A stretch of 6,290 bases of DNA from contig JAAYTY010000097.1 in the NCBI GenBank assembly GCA_012523605.1, forward strand, positions 1-6,290, read 5' to 3'. Source of the DNA: Candidatus Fermentibacterota bacterium (GTDB lineage Bacteria > Fermentibacterota > Fermentibacteria > Fermentibacterales > Fermentibacteraceae). Shown here one piece after another: positions 1 through 6,189 of the stretch; position 1 is the first letter of the stretch, and each line of letters begins with the position of its first letter. Below the pieces are notes generated by a model. The model made no database searches. It saw nothing but the letters and a program-made list of their open reading frames with translations, and was not told the DNA's origin. Position numbers and translations under genes: made by a program.

Positions 1-335
1 CAGCCCAGCACGGTCTGGCCCGGGAGGGGGAGGCTCCGTCGCGCGAGGAGGTGACTGCGGCCTGCCTGGGGCAGTCGTTCGTCGGAGAAGCGCCGGTGGT
101 CTTCTTCTGGACCGCCGTTCCCTACCGGACCGAGTGGCGCTACGGACCTGTCTCGCAGAAGCTGGTGGCGCTGGATTGCGGGCACGTCTGCCAGAACCTG
201 TACCTCGCCTGCGAATCCATCGGATGCGGAACCTGTGCAATCGGCGCCTATGATCAGGCTCTTTCCGACAGGGTGGCTGGCGTGGACGGCGGGGACGAGT
301 TCGTGATCTACATCGCTCCCGTCGGGCGCTGCTGA
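1..335 (+). CDS. SagB-type nitroreductase/dehydrogenase, C-terminal part (5' truncated by window)
   Basis: This is the C-terminal 110 codons of an FMN-dependent SagB/ThcOx-type oxidoreductase of the nitroreductase fold. Such proteins use bound FMN to oxidise or reduce small substrates; in peptide toxin clusters they oxidise azolines, but many stand-alone members have no known substrate. The frame is open from base 3 to the TGA at 333-335. The diagnostic stretch is visible: a TAV..RT.WRYG segment, then LDCGHVCQNLYLACESIG (matching the family's LDAGHVAQNLYLAAEALG), then GTCAIGAYDQ.L (matching GTCAIGAFDD), a GVDG..E.V turn and a final YIAPVG strand. A GTG at 51 preceded by GAGGAG is an internal codon, not the start, because family-like sequence and the open frame continue upstream. 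The downstream DUF554 gene follows after three bases, suggesting one transcript. No cyclodehydratase or peptide precursor gene is visible, so a toxin role is not supported. Confidence 0.85.
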   Translation, partial: AQHGLAREGEAPSREEVTAACLGQSFVGEAPVVFFWTAVPYRTEWRYGPVSQKLVALDCGHVCQNLYLACESIGCGTCAIGAYDQALSDRVAGVDGGDEFVIYIAPVGRC

Positions 336-338
336 ACC

Positions 339-1022
339 GTGCTTCTGCTGGGCACCATCGTCAACGTTGCGACCGTGATCGCCGGCGGGACGGCCGGCGC
401 GCTGGCGGGAAAACGGTTCGGCACGCGATTCAACGAGGCGGCATTCAGGGGGATCGGCCTTTTCACCTTGGTCATCGGCCTCTACATGGCCCTGATGACA
501 TCAGGCATACTCATGCTCGCCGCATCGGTGGTCCTCGGTTCGATCGCCGGAGAGGCGCTTGGGATCGACGCCGCGCTCAGGCGTTTCGGAACCGCTCTGG
601 GACGCAGGCTGAGCTTCGGAGGCGAGAAGTTCGCCGAGGGGATGGTAGCCGCCTTCCTTCTGTTCTGCATGGGCTCGATGACCGTCCTCGGGGCCGTGCA
701 GGAGGGGATGGGCCAGTCATCGGAGCTTCTGCTGACGAAGGCGCTGATGGACGGCGTGGCCGGTGCGATGCTGGCGTCGGCGCTGGGTCTTGGAGTGGTG
801 TTCTCGGTGATACCTCTGCTGCTCTACCAGGGCGGCTTGACGCTTGTCGCGGCGGGATTCGGAAGCGGTCTGCCGGAGCATGTGGTGGCGGAGGTATCCG
901 CCGCGGGAGGGGTTCTTCTGACAGGCCTGGGCATCGAGATACTGGGTATTCGAAGGATGAACACCGCGAACATGCTCCCCGCCCTGCTCATAGCCGGCGT
1001 TCTGTCGGCGGTATTCCACTGA
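339..1022 (+). CDS. DUF554 family membrane protein (YqgA/YdfK-like)
   Basis: This is a 227-residue inner-membrane protein of the DUF554 family, whose members include E. coli YqgA and Bacillus YdfK; their molecular function is not established. About six hydrophobic segments are visible, near residues 3-23, 37-55, 57-73, 102-120, 145-172 and 187-227. The family core is clear: the N-terminal GTIVN.....GG..G hairpin, then a region at 103-123 (VAAFLLFCMGSMTVLGAVQEG) matching the usual LLFCIGPMAILGSIQDG, then KALMDGVAG.MLAS.LG.GV.FS and VIPLLLYQGG. The length is typical. The GTG at 339 is the only possible start: the codon before it is ACC and the one before that is the stop of the upstream gene in the same frame. 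No good ribosome binding site precedes it, so translation probably depends on termination and reinitiation from the nitroreductase gene. The gene ends convergently with the glycosyltransferase-like gene. Confidence 0.9.
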   Translation: MLLLGTIVNVATVIAGGTAGALAGKRFGTRFNEAAFRGIGLFTLVIGLYMALMTSGILMLAASVVLGSIAGEALGIDAALRRFGTALGRRLSFGGEKFAEGMVAAFLLFCMGSMTVLGAVQEGMGQSSELLLTKALMDGVAGAMLASALGLGVVFSVIPLLLYQGGLTLVAAGFGSGLPEHVVAEVSAAGGVLLTGLGIEILGIRRMNTANMLPALLIAGVLSAVFH

Positions 1023-1039
1023 TCCCGGGCATGAGTAGC

Positions 1040-1074
1040 GGCGGACAGGCGGAGTGACCGGCGCACCTGCCGCC
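1040..1074. terminator. Imperfect stem-loop in the convergent gap (possible bidirectional terminator)
   Basis: The 99-base gap between the two converging genes (1023-1121) contains an inverted repeat. GGCGG at 1040-1044 and CAGG at 1046-1049 pair with CCTGCCGCC at 1066-1074, with A1045 bulged and a 16-base loop. Nine base pairs, all but one or two of them G-C, would be stable. No T-run follows on either strand, so it is not a standard intrinsic terminator. It could act as an RNA 3'-end stabiliser or a Rho-assisted stop. The rest of the gap shows no gene and no other structure I can support. Confidence 0.3.
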
Positions 1075-1121
1075 AGAGCGCCGATGATCGACCGGCATGT
1101 CGAAGCACTCTCCTGCCTGCT

Positions 1122-2615
1122 TCATCCACCCATCCGGGATGACTGCGGATCCGGGACGATCCAGTCGAGGCGGTAGAGCGTGCGGGTGTAGGATCTTCTG
1201 CCGGAGAGAGAAGTGCCTCCGGGAAAATCCCACGACCCGAGAGGGATGAAACGAACCCCGAGCCTCTCCTGAGCAGGCATCAGCGGTTCGATCGCTCCAT
1301 GCGGATCGAGGTAGTGCGTCACCCCCTGGCTCCTCAGGAACTCGATCGAGGTCACCGCATCCTGCGTGAGACCCGGGTATGAGAACCGTGTGACCTGCGG
1401 CGAAACCAGCCCCCCGAGGTCGAGCAGCCTTCTGCCGCTCTCGTAGCCGAAAACGCCTATCTCATGAACAGCGATGAGCGAGCCCCGCGGGGTCAGCCTG
1501 CCCAGTTCCCAGGCGACTTCGTGATAGACTCCGAGATTGGCGGACATCCCGGCCATGTGCGGCCTCACGCCCATGCCCCATGCCGCGGCCTGCCATCCGG
1601 CCGTGCACACCACGAATGTGACGATGTGCCTCTTCGGCAGGAGCATCCCGGTGCGCATGAGCGACAGCGCTGCGAACGAAAGAACTGGCAGGACAGGCAG
1701 GAAGTAGCGGGTAAGGAGAGGCGCCCTGCCGGCAAGGAGAACGGCGAAAAGAGCCAGCGGGACGATGACGGGGAGAAGAGCTTTCCTGGCGTTCCCGTCA
1801 GACCACCGGGTTTTCGAGATTCCCGCCGCCAGAACCAGGAGCATCATTCCGTGCGAGGCTGCTATGGCGCCGGCGAGGTTCGGGATTTCGCCCAGGAGGT
1901 ATTTCCAGACCGAGCCGCCCTGGATCTTGGCATGAACGGCGGACGGCAGGAAGGTTCCGAAAACGGTATGTGCGGTGAAGAGCCACGCTGACACGATTAC
2001 CGCCCACGGGAGCAGGCCGCTGAGGATTCGCCGCGAACCGCCTCCGGTGAAAAGCGGTGTGAGAACACCCAGGAATGCCAGCTCGGGTCTGGTTAGAAAG
2101 GCCAGCCCCGCAGCCAACCCCGCCGCTGAAGGGTGCTTCCTGTCGGGAACAACCGCGATCATCCAGCAGATTACGAGAAGCGCCGCGAGAGACGATTCCA
2201 TTCCCGAGGAGCCCCATCTGATCATCCACGGATCGAGCGCCGTAAAGAGAGGGAGGGCGAGTCTGAAGAGCGGCTTGAAATCCGCTCTGCACGCAAGTCG
2301 CCAGGCCATGAATACGCACGCCCCGGCCCCGACGGAGGAGAGCAGGCGCGCCGCCGTGATGCCGCCGACACCCGCGGCATAGGCCGGCGCGAGAAGGAAC
2401 ACCCAGAGCGGACTGCTGCAGGCATAGACGGGAGGGGCGGCGGGATCGAATCTGAGCCCCGCGCCCGACGCGAGGTTCCGGGCGAACTGGAGATGGATCC
2501 AGGAATCGTCTATCGCATATCCACCCATGAGCAGGAACAGGCATGCAGCGTATGCCAGCGCGGTCAGAACCGCCGCCGCGACGGCGCGTCCGCCCACGGA
2601 GCCCTGAGCCTTCAT
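1122..2615 (-). CDS. GT-C fold glycosyltransferase-like polytopic membrane protein
   Basis: This 497-residue protein has the layout of bacterial GT-C glycosyltransferases related to the GT39/ArnT/mannosyltransferase group. Those enzymes take sugar from a polyprenyl-phosphate donor and transfer it on the outer face of the inner membrane. Residues 11-30 form the first membrane helix, followed by an outward loop with the acidic pair D36-D37 in a GYAIDDSWIHLQFARNLASG segment, the usual place of the GT-C catalytic aspartate. A CSSPLWVFLLAP stretch (66-77) matches the family's SSPLW motif. About ten hydrophobic segments run to residue 350. The last 140 residues are soluble, with VHEIGVFGYESGRRLLDLGGLVSP (383-406) resembling the periplasmic 'IGYYSGR.v.DL.GL' motif of many such proteins. 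The start ATG lies three bases after the elbB stop and has only a weak ribosome binding site, so it is probably coupled. Donor and acceptor cannot be read from the sequence. Confidence 0.75.
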   Translation of the reverse strand: MKAQGSVGGRAVAAAVLTALAYAACLFLLMGGYAIDDSWIHLQFARNLASGAGLRFDPAAPPVYACSSPLWVFLLAPAYAAGVGGITAARLLSSVGAGACVFMAWRLACRADFKPLFRLALPLFTALDPWMIRWGSSGMESSLAALLVICWMIAVVPDRKHPSAAGLAAGLAFLTRPELAFLGVLTPLFTGGGSRRILSGLLPWAVIVSAWLFTAHTVFGTFLPSAVHAKIQGGSVWKYLLGEIPNLAGAIAASHGMMLLVLAAGISKTRWSDGNARKALLPVIVPLALFAVLLAGRAPLLTRYFLPVLPVLSFAALSLMRTGMLLPKRHIVTFVVCTAGWQAAAWGMGVRPHMAGMSANLGVYHEVAWELGRLTPRGSLIAVHEIGVFGYESGRRLLDLGGLVSPQVTRFSYPGLTQDAVTSIEFLRSQGVTHYLDPHGAIEPLMPAQERLGVRFIPLGSWDFPGGTSLSGRRSYTRTLYRLDWIVPDPQSSRMGG

Positions 2616-2618
2616 CGC

Positions 2619-3272
2619 CTAGGCCATCAGCTTTCGGAGTTCCTCTACCATCCGCCGTGCCCCGGAGAGAACCTCCGAAGGCCCCTCAGCCACCATGTAG
2701 GCCGGAGTTGTCACGACCTTCATCGAAGCATCCACCACCGCGTCGAGAGCACCGCACTCCCTGTGCCTGGCGCCCATCGCCCTTGCGTGTTCGGCTGCCT
2801 CGCACTCGCGGCCGAGCGTCAAGAGAACGCCGGGGAGGAGCCTCGCCAGGATCATCGGAGCGATGCACATCGCCGCGATAGGCTTCCCCGCCCCGTGGGC
2901 CGAGTGGACCAGTTCCTCGATCCCGGGCAGGACTGAGCACGACGGACCGTCCTGAGCGTAGGTGCAGAGGGTGAGAGCGGCGCCCATGCCCCCGGGGAAC
3001 AGCACTGCATCGTAGTCGGAAGCCTTGATCGATTCGAGAGGCTTTACCTTTCCACGGGCTATCCTCGCGGATTCCTCGAAGGCGTTCCTCCCCGGCAGGT
3101 CGCCCCCGGTTATGTGGCTGACGGTCTTCTTCTGCGCAACCCGCGGCGCCGTGCAAACCGCCTCGAGGCCCGCCTCGTCGAGTGCGATCAGCGCGGCCGT
3201 ACTCTCGTGGATCTCGGAACCGTCACGGTTTCCGCATCCGCTGAGGACGACAAGAACCCTCCCGCCTTCCAT
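2619..3272 (-). CDS. elbB: ElbB, glyoxalase/isoprenoid biosynthesis-associated protein (DJ-1/PfpI superfamily)
   Basis: This 217-residue protein is the same length as E. coli ElbB and similar along its whole length. ElbB was named for raising lycopene output in E. coli and is described as a DJ-1-type glyoxalase; its physiological role is unsettled. Visible family features are the N-terminal VLSGCGNRDGSEIHE (9-23), TGGDLPGRNAFEESARIARG (55-74), the nucleophile-elbow precursor LFPGGMGAA (91-99), and MCIAP (135-139), which carries the likely catalytic Cys136. The C-terminal VDASMKVVTTPAYMVAE (180-196) is also typical. The ATG start is supported by a strong AGGAGGT five bases upstream. That site overlaps the stop of the phosphoesterase gene, and the glycosyltransferase-like gene begins three bases after the elbB stop, so all three are probably co-transcribed. 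The usual bacterial neighbour, monofunctional transglycosylase mtgA, is not seen. The family call is firm and the reaction less so. Confidence 0.92.
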   Translation of the reverse strand: MEGGRVLVVLSGCGNRDGSEIHESTAALIALDEAGLEAVCTAPRVAQKKTVSHITGGDLPGRNAFEESARIARGKVKPLESIKASDYDAVLFPGGMGAALTLCTYAQDGPSCSVLPGIEELVHSAHGAGKPIAAMCIAPMILARLLPGVLLTLGRECEAAEHARAMGARHRECGALDAVVDASMKVVTTPAYMVAEGPSEVLSGARRMVEELRKLMA

Positions 3273-3277
3273 AACCG

Positions 3278-3284
3278 ACCTCCT
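3278..3284 (-). promoter_or_regulatory. Strong ribosome binding site for elbB, overlapping the upstream stop
   Basis: On the minus strand the sequence reads AGGAGGT followed by five bases and the elbB ATG. The last two bases of the phosphoesterase stop codon TAG (3285-3283) lie inside this site. This fixes the elbB start and suggests that ribosomes ending the phosphoesterase can pass directly to elbB. Confidence 0.8.
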
Positions 3285-4890
3285 ATGGCAGCCTGAACTC
3301 CAGATTCACGATGCCCATGCATCTCTCCTCGAACTCCAGCGGCCAGGCCCAGACGGCCAGACCTCCGTTGGAGAGCCTGTAGAAATCCGCCCTGATCCGC
3401 GGTTCGTACGAGCCAATCTCCTCCAGATCCACCGCGAATTCGGCTTCCCAGAAGCCATCCTCCGCGCGGGAGACTGCCTCCCAGCCGCTGCGCCAGCTCG
3501 AATAACCATCGCCGGAATATCTGATCGCGTCGGCCCCTCCATCGGGAAAGGCCTTCACCCTCCAGTATTCACCGCCGGCGCAAAGAACGAGACCGAACGC
3601 CTCCCCGTCGAGGTCGTCTGCGATCTGCATCCGGGCATGGACGAAGAGCACGTTGCCGCTCGCAGACACCCGGAAGGCGGTGGCGGGAAGAGCGTCTGCA
3701 CCGCCGTCGCTTCCCGCGAACACCGCTTCCGTGCTTCCAGGGTACTCGCCCTGCGAGCAAGTGCCGTCGACAACAGCCCGGGCCTCAGGCGCGTCCAGCG
3801 TGCGTAGGACGGGCCAGCGGACGGAGAAAACCGCAACCTTGTCCCTCGGGCCGTATGCAGTCTCGACAGTCAGGAGGGGCGCCGGGTAGAGGGCCTCTCC
3901 CGGATTCTGGCTGAAATACACCGTCCTTGCCTCTCCGGGAGTGACGACGACCTCCAGACTTTCGGGCCTGAGCCCCCACCCCTGCGGATCTACCCGGAGG
4001 TGCACCGTTCTCTCGCCGTCGCCTGTCGCGTTGAGTGTGAGTGCGGCGGATTCCAGTGCCGCCTCGAGGAGTCTGGGAGCGAGCAGGCGGGTCTCGAGAA
4101 GGTATCGAAGAGTCTCCTCCTCTACCGTGTTAAGGTCGGGTGGATACACATGCCGGGGATCGAGGAGCGCGAAGGAAACTCCGTCGCCGTCCAGGGTGAG
4201 CCAGCCCACCTGGTGGAACCGGCCCGCCTGGATCTCCTCCCCGCCGAAGTCGCCTCCCGATGTGCACATGGTGATGTACTCGGTTCCATCGTTCGATTCG
4301 CGGCAGTAGGTGTGGATGTGGCCGCCGAGGACCACTTCGATATCCGCGTCACTGACGAGATCCTCGAGATCCGCCACCAGGGATTCGTCCTCCCCGGAAA
4401 GCATCCAGAAGGGTCGGTGGGTGAGCAGGACCGATGTGTCCCGTCTCCCGACCCGGCCAAGGAGGCCTTCGAGTCTCTCGAGGCCGGCCTCGTCGAGATG
4501 CTCCATGCGGGAAGTGTCCCAGACCACGAATGTCACGCCAGAATGCTCCTCGACCCGGTCGGGAGAAGTGCCGGTCATCTCCCTCCAGGCCTGTTCGGCC
4601 TCGTTCCGCGTAATGTCGTGGTTGCCCGGCACGAGCACGATCTCCATTCCGGGAATGCGGGATCGGATGATCCCTAGCACCTCCTCCCACTGCGCTTCCA
4701 GCTCCAGCCTGTCATCGGTGTATCCCGCGATCAGATCCCCGACGTTCACCACCACGTCGGGATGCATCAGCGAGACAGTCTCCAGGCAGGATTCGAAAGC
4801 CGTCAGATCCCCCCCGCCCGTGAGATCGCCCAGCACCGCGATCCTCGCCGGTGAGGCACAGACTGCCATCAGAAGTGCGGATATCATCAA
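3283..4890 (-). CDS. Secreted calcineurin-like metallophosphoesterase with CBM9-like C-terminal domain
   Basis: This protein has 535 residues if read from the TTG at 4890, or 534 from the adjacent ATG at 4887. A hydrophobic N-terminus ending in CASPA (residues 2-15) looks like a short signal peptide. Residues 16-245 form the metallophosphoesterase domain: D22 in GDLTGG, D52 in VGDL, GNHD at 89-92, H158 in LLTHRPFW and GGHIHTY at 189-195. Motif I normally reads DxH; here it is D-L-T, so one metal-ligand histidine is absent. Residues 285-360 look like a beta-sandwich linker. Residues 374-535 resemble a CBM9/DOMON-type sugar-binding domain: a VDGTCSQGEYPGS opening, alternating strands with LFVHARMQIADD, and a DGFWEAEFAVDLEEIG strand matching the family's GW..E..IPL..L. 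Hydrolysis of a phosphoester outside the cytoplasm is likely; the substrate is unknown. It heads the operon with elbB and the glycosyltransferase-like gene. GGGAAGG at 4900-4906 is a possible ribosome binding site for either start. Confidence 0.82.
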   Translation of the reverse strand: MMISALLMAVCASPARIAVLGDLTGGGDLTAFESCLETVSLMHPDVVVNVGDLIAGYTDDRLELEAQWEEVLGIIRSRIPGMEIVLVPGNHDITRNEAEQAWREMTGTSPDRVEEHSGVTFVVWDTSRMEHLDEAGLERLEGLLGRVGRRDTSVLLTHRPFWMLSGEDESLVADLEDLVSDADIEVVLGGHIHTYCRESNDGTEYITMCTSGGDFGGEEIQAGRFHQVGWLTLDGDGVSFALLDPRHVYPPDLNTVEEETLRYLLETRLLAPRLLEAALESAALTLNATGDGERTVHLRVDPQGWGLRPESLEVVVTPGEARTVYFSQNPGEALYPAPLLTVETAYGPRDKVAVFSVRWPVLRTLDAPEARAVVDGTCSQGEYPGSTEAVFAGSDGGADALPATAFRVSASGNVLFVHARMQIADDLDGEAFGLVLCAGGEYWRVKAFPDGGADAIRYSGDGYSSWRSGWEAVSRAEDGFWEAEFAVDLEEIGSYEPRIRADFYRLSNGGLAVWAWPLEFEERCMGIVNLEFRLP

Positions 4891-4979
4891 ACAGGTACGC
4901 CTTCCCGAATGGTCATCCCTTTTGCTTCATCGAGTTCATGTACTGTATCTATACCCTGAAATCCCGGAAGGGGGGACTG
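4891..4979. promoter_or_regulatory. Divergent intergenic region, candidate promoters for both directions
   Basis: These 89 bases separate the divergent phosphoesterase operon and the lipoprotein gene, and their central part is AT-richer than the surroundings. On the plus strand TATACC (4950-4955) lies 18 bases after TTCATC (4926-4931), a weak sigma70-like pair that would put the transcript start about 20 bases before the lipoprotein ATG. On the minus strand the same patch reads TATAGA (4953-4948), a reasonable -10 box without a recognisable -35. The core GTATCTATAC (4945-4954 region) is nearly self-complementary, so the two promoters may overlap. These are weak matches, and the real promoters may use another sigma factor or consensus. 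Confidence 0.3.
4966..4975 (+). promoter_or_regulatory. Ribosome binding site that fixes the lipoprotein start
   Basis: The purine run GGAAGGGGGG ends four bases before the ATG at 4980, with the GGAAGG part eight bases away. It favours ATG 4980 over the in-frame upstream start at 4851, which would place 43 residues without signal character before the lipoprotein signal and would overlap the divergent gene. Confidence 0.75.
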
Positions 4980-5648
4980 ATGTCGAAGAGGCTTCTCGCT
5001 GCTGCAGGACTGCTGGCGTTCTGCGGGTGCTATTACGGAACGATGCAGGGTGCGCGTACCCTGGGAGACGGGCAGGTCACAATCGGGGGGAATCTCCAGA
5101 TGCCTGCCTTCTTCAGCAGCCAGGACAGGCAGGAGGCCGAGAACAGCGGGGAGGACTATTTCGAGACCTACGGCAGTCTGGACTTCAGCGTCGGCGCAAC
5201 CGACGACATCGACCTCGGAGTGACGGCCTACGGATACGGGATCGGCCCTCACGTGAAGTACGGGCTTCTTCCCCGCGAATCCAGGACGGCCGTTTCCATA
5301 CTTGCAGGGATCAACTACGTCATGCCCGCGCAGGTCGTCAGCCCGAGGGGCTGCCTTGCCGTGGGCAGGCTCCTCGGAGAAGACCTGGAAGTCTACGGGG
5401 GTCTGGAGGCCGGCTACGGGCCCGACCTCGGGAACATCCCCGAGGACGCCGATGGCGAGCACGACTGGGACGAGGTCGAGAATACCTTCTTCGACGGACT
5501 GAAGGCCGGGATCGTCTACACCATCAAGCCATACGGCTCGGAGAGGGAGTACAGCTCCTTCGTGCCCTACAGCGTGATCTTCGAGTTCGCCGTGCCGCTG
5601 GGCCTCGAGCACGGCATGGTCATCGCCGGGATAGGAATCACCTACTAG
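4980..5648 (+). CDS. Predicted lipoprotein / small outer-membrane beta-rich protein, family not recognised
   Basis: This 222-residue protein begins MSKRLLAAAGLLAFCGCYYG: two basic residues, a hydrophobic core and a lipobox-like F-C-G-C with Cys17 as the likely lipidated residue, implying export and anchoring in the cell envelope. The rest is rich in alternating polar and hydrophobic strands and glycine-tyrosine turns (GSLDFSVGATDDIDLGVTAYGYGIGPHVKYGLL, split here only by type), followed by repeated strand-like segments such as AVSILAGINYVMP, LEVYGGLEAGYG and AGIVYTIKPY. It ends in MVIAGIGITY, with an aromatic last residue as in many outer-membrane barrels. An acidic loop near residues 154-168 (EDADGEHDWDEVEN) could bind cations. 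I do not recognise the family and cannot assign a function; a small eight- to ten-strand barrel or a surface lipoprotein is most likely. It is divergent from the phosphoesterase operon, and its last 11 bases overlap the end of the opposing alkyltransferase gene. Confidence 0.78.
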   Translation: MSKRLLAAAGLLAFCGCYYGTMQGARTLGDGQVTIGGNLQMPAFFSSQDRQEAENSGEDYFETYGSLDFSVGATDDIDLGVTAYGYGIGPHVKYGLLPRESRTAVSILAGINYVMPAQVVSPRGCLAVGRLLGEDLEVYGGLEAGYGPDLGNIPEDADGEHDWDEVENTFFDGLKAGIVYTIKPYGSEREYSSFVPYSVIFEFAVPLGLEHGMVIAGIGITY

Positions 5649-6189
5649 CCCTTCCCCGGGGAAGCGCTTCCAGAAGGACGTCGGCGGGAAAGCGTCCGTC
5701 GGGATCCTGTACCACACCCTCGTGAGCCAGCAGTTCCAGCTTCAGCCACACCCAGTCGCCACCCGAGTAGCCTCCCGGGCCTCCGGCGGCCACCACCCTG
5801 TGGCACGGCAGGACGAGGCCGGCGGGGTTGGCCCTGCAGGCCGAGCCGACGGCCTTGGACGCACCGGGCCTTCCCAGGGACGCAGCGAGCCTGCCATAGG
5901 TGATGACCCTCCCCGGGGGGATGCGTGCCAGGGCAAGCTGGACCTTTCTCGAGAACTCGCCGCCTGGAGGAAGGTCCAGCGGGATTGCCGACAGAGGCGC
6001 TCTGCCGTTCGCGAAGTAGCTTGCCAGAAGGTTCCTCATTCCGCACGGAGGCATTCTGCGCACATCCCGCGAGTCGCTCCAGCGCGAGCCCGCGAGCCCC
6101 CTCGAGGTGACATCGAACTCCCATGCGCCGAGCTTCGAGGAAACGCTCCAGGTGCCGGGAGGCGGCAGGAACCCGGACATGTCAGTCAT
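5638..6189 (-). CDS. ogt: O6-alkylguanine-DNA alkyltransferase (methylated-DNA--protein-cysteine methyltransferase), Ogt type
   Basis: This 183-residue protein repairs O6-alkylguanine and O4-alkylthymine in DNA by moving the alkyl group to its own cysteine in a single-use reaction. Residues 1-75 form the variable N-terminal domain seen in Ogt proteins, with no Ada-type zinc domain. The C-terminal domain starts at FSRKVQLALARIPPGRVITYGRLAASLG (79-106), with the conserved Tyr98. SKAVGSACRANP (111-122) holds the arginine finger R119, and PCHRV (128-132) holds acceptor Cys129, followed by AAGGPGGYSGG and a WLKLELLAHEG stretch with the conserved late Glu. The length is normal, with a somewhat long C-terminal tail of about 25 residues. 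The ATG at 6189 lacks a clear ribosome binding site but overlaps the upstream gene's stop as ATGACTGA, which points to translational coupling and favours this start over the ATG three codons later. All key residues are intact, so it is probably active. Confidence 0.93.
   Translation of the reverse strand: MTDMSGFLPPPGTWSVSSKLGAWEFDVTSRGLAGSRWSDSRDVRRMPPCGMRNLLASYFANGRAPLSAIPLDLPPGGEFSRKVQLALARIPPGRVITYGRLAASLGRPGASKAVGSACRANPAGLVLPCHRVVAAGGPGGYSGGDWVWLKLELLAHEGVVQDPDGRFPADVLLEALPRGRASR
5651..5670. repeat. Two abutting GC-rich palindromes just past the lipoprotein stop
   Basis: CTTCCCCGGGGAAG (5651-5664) is a perfect 14-base palindrome, and GAAGCGCTTC (5661-5670) is a perfect 10-base palindrome sharing four bases with it. 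Together they can form alternative hairpins directly after the lipoprotein TAG, inside the last codons of the opposing alkyltransferase gene. No T-run follows, so intrinsic termination is not supported; a role as an RNA end barrier or chance are both possible. Confidence 0.35.

Noticed and set aside
1..335. A SagB-linked modified-peptide toxin or RiPP cluster
   Set aside because: No cyclodehydratase, leader peptide or dedicated transporter gene is seen on the visible side; many SagB-type proteins are stand-alone.
51..335. GTG at 51 as the true start of the first gene
   Set aside because: The frame stays open to the window edge and the known family is much longer, so this is an internal codon.
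333..338. Possible TGA readthrough or selenocysteine fusing the nitroreductase to DUF554, which share a frame
   Set aside because: The nitroreductase ends at its normal family C-terminus and DUF554 begins at its normal N-terminus, so two separate proteins explain the sequence; no SECIS-like hairpin is evident.
2133..2936. A 267-codon plus-strand open frame across the glycosyltransferase-like and elbB genes
   Set aside because: It is rich in Arg, His and Pro, has no domain-like pattern, and spans the boundary of two well-supported opposite-strand genes.
4887..5717. A 276-codon minus-strand open frame covering the lipoprotein gene
   Set aside because: It runs antisense to a gene with a clear signal peptide and ribosome binding site, has no family motifs, and is the expected by-product of GC-rich codon use.
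4310..5725. A 471-codon plus-strand open frame across the phosphoesterase, intergenic region and lipoprotein gene
   Set aside because: Its composition (Ser/Arg-rich, low complexity) is that of a shifted frame, and both underlying genes are strongly supported in other frames.
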